Positions 7,381 to 15,698 of a DNA stretch of 35,072 nt are shown here, piece after piece. The notes below the pieces were generated by a model. It was not told the DNA's origin and made no database searches. It was given only the letters and a program-made list of their open reading frames with translations. The stretch covers positions 8,120 through 43,191 of the forward strand of contig DJVU01000050.1 of NCBI GenBank assembly GCA_002441345.1, written 5' to 3'. The DNA is from Bacteroidales bacterium UBA6248 (GTDB taxonomy: Bacteria; Bacteroidota; Bacteroidia; Bacteroidales; Lentimicrobiaceae). Position numbers and translations under genes: made by a program. How positions within the stretch are numbered: position 1 is the first letter of the stretch; every line of letters begins with the position of its first letter.

Positions 7381-8019
7381 TCACCGGATAAACGGATTGT
7401 TCATTTTCTCATATCCGATAAGGGTTTTTGGCCCGTGCCCGGGATAAACGGTGTAATCGTTATCCAGTGTAAACAGCTTCTCTTCAATGCTGTTCATAAG
7501 CACATCGAAATCTCCGGTAGGCAGATCGGTGCGCCCTATGCTGCCGTAAAACAAAACATCCCCTGAAATTACAAAACGGTCGGTATGACTCACCAGACAA
7601 ATGCTTCCATCGGCATGACCCGGGGTATAGCGCACTTCAAGTTCCGAACTGCCAAATTTTATTGTATTGCCATCGCTTACAAAATGCCCGGGTAGTGCTA
7701 CATCGGTAAGGTTAAGGCCAAAAATGCTTCCAAATTCCCGGGCCGTACTGCGCAGCAGTTCACCTTCCGGATGAGCCGTGGGTGCCAGCTTATAAAGGTC
7801 GGCAACAAACCGGTTGCCCAGAATGTGGTCAACATGAAAGTGAGTGTTTACCAGGGCGCGGGGCGTCAACCCTGCCGATGCGATGCTGTCGGCAAGCTTC
7901 TGCTGTTCTGCCGGGCTCTCGCAGCCCGGATCAATTATTATACAATCTCCGGTTTCATCCGAAATAATATACGTGTTAACGGAGAAAGAATTAAAAACAA
8001 GTGTCTTAACGGTTATCAT
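7381..8019 (-). CDS. Metallo-beta-lactamase-fold hydrolase, glyoxalase II-like
   Basis: This 212-residue cytoplasmic hydrolase has the full binuclear metal set: THFHVDH (59-65; His60, His62, Asp64, His65), His135 in TPGHADGS, Asp154 in SGDVLF and His195 in YPGHGP. It resembles the short YcbL/glyoxalase-II-like group that acts on thioesters such as lactoylglutathione-type substrates. It lacks the C-terminal helical domain of true GloB. The frame opens at 8046, but the promoter element at 8044-8051 overlaps that reading, so MITVKTLVFN at 8019 is the start. It is the first gene of a likely two-gene operon with the M20D amidohydrolase and is divergent from the large propeller/barrel gene. Confidence 0.9.
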   Translation of the reverse strand: MITVKTLVFNSFSVNTYIISDETGDCIIIDPGCESPAEQQKLADSIASAGLTPRALVNTHFHVDHILGNRFVADLYKLAPTAHPEGELLRSTAREFGSIFGLNLTDVALPGHFVSDGNTIKFGSSELEVRYTPGHADGSICLVSHTDRFVISGDVLFYGSIGRTDLPTGDFDVLMNSIEEKLFTLDNDYTVYPGHGPKTLIGYEKMNNPFIR

Positions 8020-8043
8020 CCAGGGGTTATCTGATGTGGATTG

Positions 8044-8051
8044 CAAAGTTA
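8044..8051 (-). promoter_or_regulatory. Promoter of the metallo-hydrolase/amidohydrolase operon, -7 element
   Basis: TAACTTTG on the minus strand is a perfect TAnnTTTG, 24 bases before the start at 8019. Its position excludes the longer reading that starts at 8046. Confidence 0.7.
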
Positions 8052-8237
8052 AGGATTATCCTTTACCGACTGCAGCAATGCTTTTTAAGGCATGGGTACA
8101 GTAATGCCGGATATTCTGACACGGCGGTATAACGGTACGACATTTGCGGCAGCTTGCCAGTTTTTCAGGCGCCAACAACAAGTGCCGCTATTTTATGTTA
8201 ATTTTACAGTCTCACTGCCCGAGTCAACATCTGAACT

Positions 8238-11200
8238 ATGCGCATGAACAACCTGCAAGGTATCCTGAAAGTCCTTACACTCCTTTTGAGCGGAGTGTTG
8301 CTGAGCTTTTCGGGAACCGCCCAGTTTTACAACGGCTCCCAGATGCCTTTCGGGAAGAGCAGGGTTCAGTACGGCGACTTCCTCTGGACGTATTACCGGT
8401 TTGATGATTTCGACACCTACTTCTACCTTAACGGGAAAGAGCTGGCGCAGTATACAGCACGCTATGCCGGTGAGATAAAACCCGGTCTTGAGTCGCTTCT
8501 GGAATCAAGGATGAGTGAGAAATTTGAATTCATCGTTTTTAACTCCCTTACCGATCTCAAGCAAAGCAACATAGGACTTGTCAGCGAGCAGCAGTACAAC
8601 ATCGGTGGAATAACCCATATCATCGATAAAAAGATTTTTCTCTATTTCGATGGTAATTATGCCAACTTCGAAAGGCAGATCCGCTCAGGTATGGCCAGGG
8701 TTCTGATCGATGAATCCATTTATGGAGGTTCGGTTGGAAGGCAGATTACCAATGCAACGCTGATGACAATGCCTGCCTGGTATATCGACGGACTGGTTTC
8801 GTATATATCCGAAGACTGGAACACGGTGCTTGATAACGCGATGCGCGACGGCATACAGTCGGGCAGATACCGGAAGTTCAACCATTTGCGTGGCGAAGAT
8901 GCCGTGGTTGCCGGTCATAGCATCTGGAAGTATATTTCCGATAAATACGGCAGTCAGGCCATTCCGAATATACTCTATCTCTCCAGGGTAAGCCGTAATG
9001 TAGAGACGGGATTCCTGTATGTGCTGAATATCTCCTTCCGCAGTCTTGTGAAGGAATGGTATGAATTCTACCAGGCTCAGTATGCCGGCAGCGATGAAGG
9101 CCGCATGAAGCCGGCCTCACCACCTGTGCAGTCAAAGGTGAAGAAAGCGGTAATTTACGATCGTGTGCGCATTAGTCCCGATGGCAGCAAAATCTCCTGG
9201 ATCAGCAACAACGACGGACAGGTGAAGGTATGGGTTCACGACTATGGGAGCGGTAAATCACGGGTAGTATTCAGACAGGGACACCGGCTCGACGAAAAAG
9301 TGGATCTTACGTATCCTCTTGTTGAATTCCATCCCAACGGACAAACACTTGCCATAATTACCGAGATAAAGGGGAATGTGCGCTTTTATCAGGTTGATCC
9401 GGACAAGAAGGGCCGCAAAACCTGGCAGTTTATTTACGGATTTCAGAAGATTTTGGATATTTCCTACTCTCATGACGGCCGCCGTTTTGTGATGTCGGCC
9501 GTCCGTAAAGGACAAAGCGATATTTACGTCTATACCATTGCAGCTTCAGCAGCAGAACAAATCACACAGGATTATTTCGACGACCTGAATCCGGTGTTTA
9601 TCAACAATTCCACGCAAATTGTCTTCAGTTCAAACCGAATATCCGATACTCTTTCCAAAGACCCGGTGCTGAAAACTGCAGGCATTGGAAAACCGCACGA
9701 CCTGTTTCTTTACGACTATGCCGCCAAAAGCAACAAACTCCGTCGGATTACAGGTACACCGGCAGCTGACGAAACACAGCCCGTATCGTATGCGCCCGGT
9801 TATATCAGCTATCTGAGCGATGAAAGCGGCATATACAACCGGTTTCTTGCCGGTTTCGACAGCGTTATCACGCACGTTGACACCATTGCCCATTACCGCT
9901 ATTTTACCCGTAATTACGGACTTACCGATTATGCGCGAAACATTGTTTCGCATACTGTTTCGGCAAGAGCGGGCAAGGTAGCCGAAGTTGTGCAGTCGGG
10001 GCAGTACCGGACAATCCACGTGTACGATCAGCCATCAGTAAAAGGACCAGAAAGCACGGATCCGGTTACTACGGCTTATATGGAGCAGAAATTGCTGGCA
10101 ATGAGTACTGCCATGGCAAAAGAGGAGGCCGAACCGGAACGTCAGAAGCCCGCGGAGAGAAGGAGACGGTTTGTGAATGTGTACGAGGGGGATCCCGAAC
10201 TGCCCGCTGGCGACAGTATTTTAAGCCTGAAAGAATACAAAATAGGGGATGGACAGATAATCCGGGTGCCGGGAGTTTACCGGGACCGGGACGATGAATT
10301 TGCAATTCCGAAACAACGCAACTACAACGTTGAATACCGCATTAATCAGCTGGTAAGTCAGCTCGACTTTAACTTCCTGAGTACGTCGTATCAGCCCTTT
10401 TCCGGTGGCAGCGGTCCCATTTTTCTTACTCCCGGACTCAATGCCTTCCTGAGTGTCGGTTTGTCCGATCTTCTGGAGGATTACCGCATTGTTGCCGGAG
10501 TAAGGCTCGATTTTAACCTGGTAAACAACGAGTATGTTGTAAGCATCGCCAACCTGAAACACCGCCTTGACCGCGAAATTTATTTCCACAGACAAAGCAT
10601 CGAACAGATCAGTTTGTACAGTATTGTCCGATACCGTATTCATGAGCTTCATTACATCCTTAAGTATCCCTTCAGTCCGTTGCTTTCGGTAAAAGGAACG
10701 GCTGCGGTAAGAAAAGACAGGGCGGTGTTTATGTCGACCGATCAGTATAACCTCCGCGAGGCCGATGTAAACCGTTACTGGGTTTCGGGAAAGGGCGAAC
10801 TGACGTACGATGCCACCCGTCAGCTTGGTTTAAACCTGCTCGACGGGATGCGTTACAAGCTTTTTGGTGAGTATTATCATCAGCTGGAAGGCGATAACAA
10901 GAATACCAATATGATCGTACTTGGATTCGATATCCGCCATTACCTTCCGGTGCACCGCAACCTGATATGGGCGAACCGTTTTGCCACGAGCACATCTTTT
11001 GGCAAAAGCAAGCTGATTTATTACATGGGAGGGGTGGATACCTGGCTGATGCCAAAATTTACAACGGAAGCTCCGATCGACTACTCGCAGAATTATGCCT
11101 ATCAGACGCTGGCAACCAATATGCGCGGATTTCATCAAAATGTTCGTAACGGCAACAGCTTTGCGGTGCTTAACAGTGAATTGCGTTTTCCGGTGTTTAA

Positions 11201-11513
11201 TTTTCTGGCCAACCGACCGTTACGGTCCGATTTTCTGAATAATTTCCAGCTCATAGCCTTCGGCGATCTGGGAACGGCCTGGACAGGTCCTTCACCGTAT
11301 TCGGATGAAAATGCACTGTTTACACGCATCATTCGTACCGGCCCCATTCATATTACCGTACGTGAACAGCGCGAACCCCTCGTGGGAGGCCTTGGTTTTG
11401 GTGCCCGCACCCGTTTGCTGGGTTATTTTCTGAGAGCCGATTATGCCTGGGGGATAGAGGATATGGTCTTCAGCAAGCCGGTATTTTATATCTCGCTCAG
11501 CCTCGATTTCTGA
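8238..11513 (+). CDS. Exported beta-propeller (PD40) protein with C-terminal Omp85-like barrel
   Basis: This 1091-residue protein has a signal peptide ending SFSGTAQ. Residues about 40-290 look like a degenerate gluzincin (peptidase MA-like) domain. MPAWYIDGLVSYISE (about 177-191) matches the usual conserved second half, but the HExxH site is replaced by VLIDESIYGG, so no catalysis is expected. Residues about 310-560 hold TolB/PD40 propeller blades (ISPDGSKISWISN, EFHPNGQTLAIIT, YSHDGRRFVMSA, VFINNSTQIVFSSNR). From about 711 to the end there are alternating amphipathic strands. GFHQNVRNGNSFAVLNSELR and GLGFGARTRLLGYFLRADYAWG resemble the last strands of Omp85/surface-antigen barrels, and the chain ends in Phe. 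It probably sits in the outer membrane with the propeller in the periplasm or outside. TAATTTTA at 8199-8206 is a weak promoter candidate. The function is unknown. Confidence 0.8.
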   Translation: MRMNNLQGILKVLTLLLSGVLLSFSGTAQFYNGSQMPFGKSRVQYGDFLWTYYRFDDFDTYFYLNGKELAQYTARYAGEIKPGLESLLESRMSEKFEFIVFNSLTDLKQSNIGLVSEQQYNIGGITHIIDKKIFLYFDGNYANFERQIRSGMARVLIDESIYGGSVGRQITNATLMTMPAWYIDGLVSYISEDWNTVLDNAMRDGIQSGRYRKFNHLRGEDAVVAGHSIWKYISDKYGSQAIPNILYLSRVSRNVETGFLYVLNISFRSLVKEWYEFYQAQYAGSDEGRMKPASPPVQSKVKKAVIYDRVRISPDGSKISWISNNDGQVKVWVHDYGSGKSRVVFRQGHRLDEKVDLTYPLVEFHPNGQTLAIITEIKGNVRFYQVDPDKKGRKTWQFIYGFQKILDISYSHDGRRFVMSAVRKGQSDIYVYTIAASAAEQITQDYFDDLNPVFINNSTQIVFSSNRISDTLSKDPVLKTAGIGKPHDLFLYDYAAKSNKLRRITGTPAADETQPVSYAPGYISYLSDESGIYNRFLAGFDSVITHVDTIAHYRYFTRNYGLTDYARNIVSHTVSARAGKVAEVVQSGQYRTIHVYDQPSVKGPESTDPVTTAYMEQKLLAMSTAMAKEEAEPERQKPAERRRRFVNVYEGDPELPAGDSILSLKEYKIGDGQIIRVPGVYRDRDDEFAIPKQRNYNVEYRINQLVSQLDFNFLSTSYQPFSGGSGPIFLTPGLNAFLSVGLSDLLEDYRIVAGVRLDFNLVNNEYVVSIANLKHRLDREIYFHRQSIEQISLYSIVRYRIHELHYILKYPFSPLLSVKGTAAVRKDRAVFMSTDQYNLREADVNRYWVSGKGELTYDATRQLGLNLLDGMRYKLFGEYYHQLEGDNKNTNMIVLGFDIRHYLPVHRNLIWANRFATSTSFGKSKLIYYMGGVDTWLMPKFTTEAPIDYSQNYAYQTLATNMRGFHQNVRNGNSFAVLNSELRFPVFNFLANRPLRSDFLNNFQLIAFGDLGTAWTGPSPYSDENALFTRIIRTGPIHITVREQREPLVGGLGFGARTRLLGYFLRADYAWGIEDMVFSKPVFYISLSLDF

Positions 11514-11595
11514 CAAATTCCACTGACCCTTTTTTTTCTTCCCGCAGGTTCACCTCCCGACATATTTATATGTAATCCATATACTTAATGCTGTA

Positions 11596-11629
11596 CTGCC
11601 TGTAAATGAAAGGGTACGGCAGGCTTTTT
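11596..11629 (+). terminator. Probable terminator after the propeller/barrel gene
   Basis: CTGCC pairs with GGCAG, and after one bulged T, GTA pairs with TAC; the stem is followed by CTTTTTA. It is 83 bases after the stop. The stem is modest, so this is a moderate call. Confidence 0.5.
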
Positions 11630-11912
11630 AAACAAATGAAAACCAGGATAAATTATCACCAACAGGATTGTTAATAACTCATTCGGGATTGTGGAAATTT
11701 ATAAACCTCCGGCAAGGGAACTTTACCGAAATTTGCATTCCGGCAACATTGGCGCGGGTTACGACTCATCATCTGATAACCAGCTATTTATTCTTTTCAG
11801 CCCTATGCCCTTGCAATAACCCCGGAAAAGGAAGGCGAAAAATACTTATTAAGGTGATTTCGTTTTCGGTTTCAACGAATTAGGCTATCCGGTCAGGAAA
11901 TTGTTGAAAATT

Positions 11913-11933
11913 CAATTTGTACTCCACAAATTG
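11913..11933. promoter_or_regulatory. Perfect inverted repeat, candidate operator before nrdJ
   Basis: CAATTTGT, five bases (ACTCC), then ACAAATTG: two perfect 8-base arms. The left arm contains the TTTG that would be the -33 element of the candidate nrdJ promoter. AAATTGG occurs again at 11943-11949. This position suits a dimeric repressor; the regulator is unknown. Confidence 0.45.
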
Positions 11934-11948
11934 GGTGTTGTAAATTGG
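11916..11948 (+). promoter_or_regulatory. Candidate nrdJ promoter
   Basis: TTTG (11916-11919), 21 bases, then TAAATTGG (11941-11948), which differs from TAnnTTTG at one position. The predicted transcript would begin at about 11955, where the leader hairpin starts. Confidence 0.4.
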
Positions 11949-11953
11949 TCTGA

Positions 11954-11997
11954 CTGAACCAGGGGAGAGAAAAAGTCTTCAAACCCCTTTTGTTCAG
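11954..11997 (+). promoter_or_regulatory. Leader stem-loop upstream of nrdJ
   Basis: CTGAAC (11954-11959) pairs with GTTCAG (11992-11997) and AGGGG (11961-11965) with CCCCT (11984-11988). The two helices are separated by a small internal loop, with an 18-base apical loop. It would be the very 5' end of the nrdJ mRNA if the promoter above is right. No run of U follows, so it is not a simple terminator. Confidence 0.45.
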
Positions 11998-12051
11998 GGT
12001 ACTAATAACCGACCGGTAACATATTCATCAACCACCATTATTGCTTAGTAT

Positions 12052-14793
12052 ATGGAGATCAACTTGTTTGCAAATCTTGAAGAGATTACAGAGCACAAGG
12101 AGAAAGAAAAGACAGGTGATTATTATAATGAGATGCTCGAAAACCGGGTAAGACCAGCTGTGCCGGGTCAACCTGAATTAAAACCGGAACAGAACGAAAC
12201 TAAAAAAATGGAAGAACTGATTATTGAAGAGAAAACCGGGATACAGGAGCCTGCCTCCATGGAACCTGTATCGTACACGCATGAAGAAATTCTGGAGAAA
12301 GCTACCGAATATTTCGGGGGTGATACCCTCGCCGCAAATGTATGGATGAACAAGTATGCCCTGAAGGACAGTGACGGGAATATCTATGAGCTTACGCCCG
12401 ACGATATGCACCGCCGCCTTGCCTCAGAGGTTGCCAGAATAGAAAAACGATATCCCAACCCGCTTTCGGAGGATGAGATTTTCGATCTTTTCCGCAATTT
12501 CCGGTATATTATTCCGCAGGGAAGTCCTATGGCCGGAATCGGAAATAATTTCCAGGTGTCGTCGCTTTCGAACTGCTTTGTAATCGGCGGAGATGGCAAT
12601 TACGATTCCTACGGCGGAATCATGAAAATAGACCAGGAACAGGTTCAGCTCATGAAACGCCGCGGAGGTGTGGGACATGACCTCTCGCATATCCGCCCGA
12701 CCGGGAGCCCGGTTAAAAACAGCGCTCTTACCTCAACGGGTATTGTCCCGTTTATGGAACGTTATTCCAACTCAACCCGCGAAGTAGCACAGGACGGGCG
12801 GCGGGGAGCTCTTATGCTTACCATCTCGGTGAAACATCCCGATGCCGAACGTTTTATCGATGCCAAACTGGAACAGGGAAAGGTTACCGGAGCTAACGTT
12901 TCGGTTAAGATCGACGATGATTTTATGCGCAGCGTGGTCGATGGTACTAGCTATCGCCAGCAGTATCCGATTATGTCGGGAAATCCCTCTAAAGTACAGG
13001 ATATCGATGCCCGGGCGCTATGGGATAAAATCATTCACAATGCATGGAAATCGGCTGAACCCGGTGTTCTTTTCTGGGATACGGTTGTTCGTGAATCGTT
13101 GCCCGACTGCTATGCCGATCTCGGCTTTAAAACGCTTTCAACCAATCCGTGCGGAGAAATACCCCTCTGTCCCTACGACAGCTGCCGGCTGATTGCTCTT
13201 AACCTTTACGGATATGTAAGGAATCCGTTTACCCCGGAAGCCAGCTTTGATTTTGACCTTTTCAGAAAGCATGCAGCAAATGCATTGCGGATTATGGACG
13301 ATATCATCGATCTGGAAACGGAAAAAATCGATGCCATTATCGGAAAAGTGAAATCCGATCCCGAAGACGAGGAAGTAAAGCGCATCGAAATGAAGATGTG
13401 GCAGAATATCAAGGCAAAAACCCTGCAGGGTCGCCGCACCGGCATCGGTATTACTGCTGAGGGTGATATGCTGGCTGCTCTCGGACTTCGCTATGGCACC
13501 GATGATGCAACCAGTTTCTCCGTTGAGATTCATAAAACCCTTGCCATCGAAGTTTATGGTGCTTCCGCCGATCTGGCTGCCGAGCGTGGCCCGTTTCCCA
13601 TTTATAATTTTGAACGCGAAAAGAATAACCCCTTTATTCTTCGCCTGAAAGAAGCCGCCCCCGAAGTTTACGGGAAAATTGCAGCTCACGGCCGGCGTAA
13701 TATTGCAATGCTTACCATTGCTCCTACCGGCAGTGTGAGTATCTGCACACAAACCACCAGCGGAATTGAGCCTGTGTTTATGGTGAGCTACAAGCGCCGC
13801 CGGAAAGTAAACCCCAACGATAAGAACGTCAACGTAACCTTCGTTGATGATATCGGAGATTCGTGGGAAGAATACAATGTGTTCCACCCGAAGTTCCTCG
13901 ACTGGATGAAGGCAAACGGCTACGATACGGATGAGGTTATTCACTACGACGAAAACAGGCTTCAGGCCATTATCGAGAAGTCGCCTTATTACAAGGCTAC
14001 TTCCAACGACATCGACTGGCTCAGCAAGGTTCGGATGCAGGGAGCAATCCAGAAATGGGTCGATCACTCCATCAGCGTAACCGTTAACCTTCCAAAAGAT
14101 GTTACCGAAGACCTGGTCAGCAAGGTTTATCAAACCGCCTGGGAATCGGGATGCAAAGGAATGACCATTTATCGCGATGGTTCCCGCGCCGGCGTACTCG
14201 TAGGAAAAGAAAATCCGGAAGAAAAAGACAGTAAATTCCACGAAACAAAAGCTCCCCCGAGGCCTCAGAAACTGGAAGCCGATGTGGTCCGGTTTCAAAA
14301 TGATCACGAAAAATGGATCGCTGTAATCGGTCTGCTCGATAATAAACCATACGAAATTTTCACCGGTAAAGCCGAAGGTTTCTTCCTTCCTCCATGGGTG
14401 CAGAATGGCTGGGTGCTTCGCAATAAACTCGAAGGAGAACCCGCACGTTACGATTTCCAGTTCCTCGATAAAGACGGATACAAAGTAACAATTGAAGGAC
14501 TTTCACGCTCGTTCAATAAGGAGTTCTGGAACTACGCCAAACTTATCTCCGGAATCCTGCGTCATGGTATGCCCCTCCCATTCCTGGTTAACCTGATCGA
14601 AAATCTGAATTTTGACAACGACAGCATTACTACCTGGAAAAACGGTGTGGTTCGTTCTCTTAAACGGTATATTCCCGACGGAACTGCCGTGAATACAAAA
14701 GATGAATGTCCTAACTGCGGCGAAAAAGTAGCATTTGTTTACAAGGAGGGTTGTCAGACCTGTTCCAGTTGCGGATATTCAAAGTGCAGTTAG
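12052..14793 (+). CDS. nrdJ: Adenosylcobalamin-dependent (class II) ribonucleotide reductase
   Basis: This 913-residue cytoplasmic enzyme reduces ribonucleotides to deoxyribonucleotides with an AdoCbl-generated thiyl radical. The active-site Cys175 is in LSNCFV. The radical and acid residues Cys367 and Glu369 are in NPCGEIPLC (365-373). TIAPTGSVSICTQTTSGIEP follows at about 559-578. A TSCPD-type domain is at about 740-870. The C-terminal cysteine tail (Cys886, Cys889 and two more CxxC-like pairs, ending GYSKCS) is suited to re-reducing the active site. No small subunit gene (nrdB) or class I/III enzyme is in the window. The first 60 residues are a charged, low-complexity extension, so initiation at a downstream Met (for example 12208) is possible. 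It needs cobalamin, so the cell must take up or make B12. A strong terminator follows. Confidence 0.95.
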   Translation: MEINLFANLEEITEHKEKEKTGDYYNEMLENRVRPAVPGQPELKPEQNETKKMEELIIEEKTGIQEPASMEPVSYTHEEILEKATEYFGGDTLAANVWMNKYALKDSDGNIYELTPDDMHRRLASEVARIEKRYPNPLSEDEIFDLFRNFRYIIPQGSPMAGIGNNFQVSSLSNCFVIGGDGNYDSYGGIMKIDQEQVQLMKRRGGVGHDLSHIRPTGSPVKNSALTSTGIVPFMERYSNSTREVAQDGRRGALMLTISVKHPDAERFIDAKLEQGKVTGANVSVKIDDDFMRSVVDGTSYRQQYPIMSGNPSKVQDIDARALWDKIIHNAWKSAEPGVLFWDTVVRESLPDCYADLGFKTLSTNPCGEIPLCPYDSCRLIALNLYGYVRNPFTPEASFDFDLFRKHAANALRIMDDIIDLETEKIDAIIGKVKSDPEDEEVKRIEMKMWQNIKAKTLQGRRTGIGITAEGDMLAALGLRYGTDDATSFSVEIHKTLAIEVYGASADLAAERGPFPIYNFEREKNNPFILRLKEAAPEVYGKIAAHGRRNIAMLTIAPTGSVSICTQTTSGIEPVFMVSYKRRRKVNPNDKNVNVTFVDDIGDSWEEYNVFHPKFLDWMKANGYDTDEVIHYDENRLQAIIEKSPYYKATSNDIDWLSKVRMQGAIQKWVDHSISVTVNLPKDVTEDLVSKVYQTAWESGCKGMTIYRDGSRAGVLVGKENPEEKDSKFHETKAPPRPQKLEADVVRFQNDHEKWIAVIGLLDNKPYEIFTGKAEGFFLPPWVQNGWVLRNKLEGEPARYDFQFLDKDGYKVTIEGLSRSFNKEFWNYAKLISGILRHGMPLPFLVNLIENLNFDNDSITTWKNGVVRSLKRYIPDGTAVNTKDECPNCGEKVAFVYKEGCQTCSSCGYSKCS

Positions 14794-15126
14794 TTTTTGA
14801 CAACAGACATAACCGGTCAGGTTCCGGTTCCTGACCCGGCGTTTTCCTGAATAACCGAATCTCATGAAAAAACCCTGCTTAACGGCGGGGTTTTTTATCT
14901 GCCGATTTCAGTATGCCCGGATCGTAAAGCCGGCAGCCGGATTCCAATACGAGTTCAGACGGAAATGCGGAAGGCTTCAGGGAATAGGAGTGTTTAACAC
15001 ACAGCGGAAGGACAGCGCCGGTAATCCCCAAAAAGAGGTGTTTATCCCGTTAATAGTGTTAATCCGATCTTTTTTCAGGGGAACAGCCTGGGAAGATCAC
15101 GGGTAAACAAGTCAGCCAGAATCAGC
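14794..15126. other. 333-base gap: terminators, no gene
   Basis: Two hairpins lie at the nrdJ end: GGTCAGG/CCTGACC at 14815-14836 (8-base loop) and the strong terminator at 14867-14896. An 80-codon open frame (14864-15106) starts inside the terminator stem and has no family features, so I do not call it a gene. From 14900 to 15126 I see nothing further. Confidence 0.7.
14867..14896. terminator. Strong bidirectional intrinsic terminator after nrdJ
   Basis: AAAAAACCCTGC pairs with GCGGGGTTTTTT around a 6-base loop, a 12-bp stem with one G-T pair. The T run serves nrdJ on the plus strand, and the A run gives a T run for the convergent repeat-protein gene on the minus strand. Confidence 0.88.
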
Positions 15127-15528
15127 TCAGAAGTGAATTTTATGGTAGTCGTAAGTCTGATTGTCTCTGAAGTGACGGATTTTGGCTGCCAGCATCAAAA
15201 AGATCTTCAGATCGTTGCGATTAAACCAGTCGATGGCTTCCGGCTGTTGGTGACAGGCATCTGCAAATGCTGCCAGAAAGTAATGCTTATTAACATTGAG
15301 CCAGTTGTAGGCATTTTTATTTTCATCTATTGCAGAGTCGAGGGCTGCAAGCTGAGGAAATCCATGAGTTATCAGCCATTTAAATGCATCTTCGCTGCCC
15401 CGGATGGCACTCGAGAGTGCAGCCAGCTCCGGATATCCGTTTTGCAACAACCAGTTCAGCAATTCTTCGTTGCCGCCGAATGTCTCTCCAAATGCAAGCA
15501 ATACCTTTACCGGATAGGTTTCGAGCAT
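15127..15528 (-). CDS. 25-residue helical repeat protein, function unknown
   Basis: This 133-residue protein has no signal peptide. It consists mainly of four repeats in exact 25-residue register: Trp26, Trp51, Trp76 and Trp101 occupy the same place. The consensus is roughly x-A-x-x-W-L-x-x-x-G-x-P-x-L-A-A-L-x-x-A-I. Clear copies are NWLLQNGYPELAALSSAI and KWLITHGFPQLAALDSAI, with later copies more divergent (NWLNVNKHYFLAAFADAC, DWFNRNDLKIFLMLAAKI). The N-terminal KVLLAFGETFGGN may be a half repeat. Two helices per repeat would build a small solenoid, which suggests protein binding. It does not match ankyrin, TPR or HEAT consensus lengths. It lies downstream of the radical SAM gene on the same strand, separated by a hairpin. 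I do not recognise a named family. Confidence 0.75.
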   Translation of the reverse strand: MLETYPVKVLLAFGETFGGNEELLNWLLQNGYPELAALSSAIRGSEDAFKWLITHGFPQLAALDSAIDENKNAYNWLNVNKHYFLAAFADACHQQPEAIDWFNRNDLKIFLMLAAKIRHFRDNQTYDYHKIHF

Positions 15529-15572
15529 GGTTGATACGTATTAATTCGGGATGCTGAAATTTTTGATAAAAA

Positions 15573-15600
15573 TAAACATAAACGGCATTCGGTGAATGCC
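15573..15600 (-). terminator. Possible terminator after the radical SAM gene
   Basis: On the minus strand GGCATTC, a 3-base loop, then GAATGCC (15584-15600) are followed by GTTTATGTTTATTTTTA. The T tract is interrupted. It lies 98 bases after the radical SAM stop and would separate that gene from the repeat-protein gene. Confidence 0.5.
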
Positions 15601-15698
15601 TGGCTTTCCAATCAGCGGTTTACCGTCCTTCCTTCCTGCGGATTCCCGGCTTCTGCATTCAGGGCATATCCGGATGCATAAATACTATGGTTCCGGCC

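Larger units (their letters stand above)
11514..12051. other. 538-base non-coding region between propeller/barrel gene and nrdJ
   Basis: No convincing gene is present. The short open frame at 11668-11883 has no family features. The region holds a likely terminator for the upstream gene (11596-11629), an inverted repeat (11913-11933), a possible promoter (11916-11948) and a leader hairpin (11954-11997) before nrdJ. I looked for the B12-box (GCCACTG) of a cobalamin riboswitch and for a NrdR box (ACACWATATATWGTGT-like) and found neither. The stretch 11631-11910 shows nothing I can name. Confidence 0.7.

Noticed and set aside
11630..12051. Cobalamin riboswitch before the B12-dependent reductase
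   Set aside because: No B12-box core (GCCACTG-like) or matching multi-helix arrangement was visible; only a simple two-helix stem-loop is present.
13138..14307. 389-codon open frame on the minus strand inside nrdJ
   Set aside because: It lies wholly inside a well-supported enzyme gene and has no domain or signal of its own.
14864..15106. 80-codon open frame after nrdJ
   Set aside because: Its start lies in the stem of a strong terminator and the product resembles no family.
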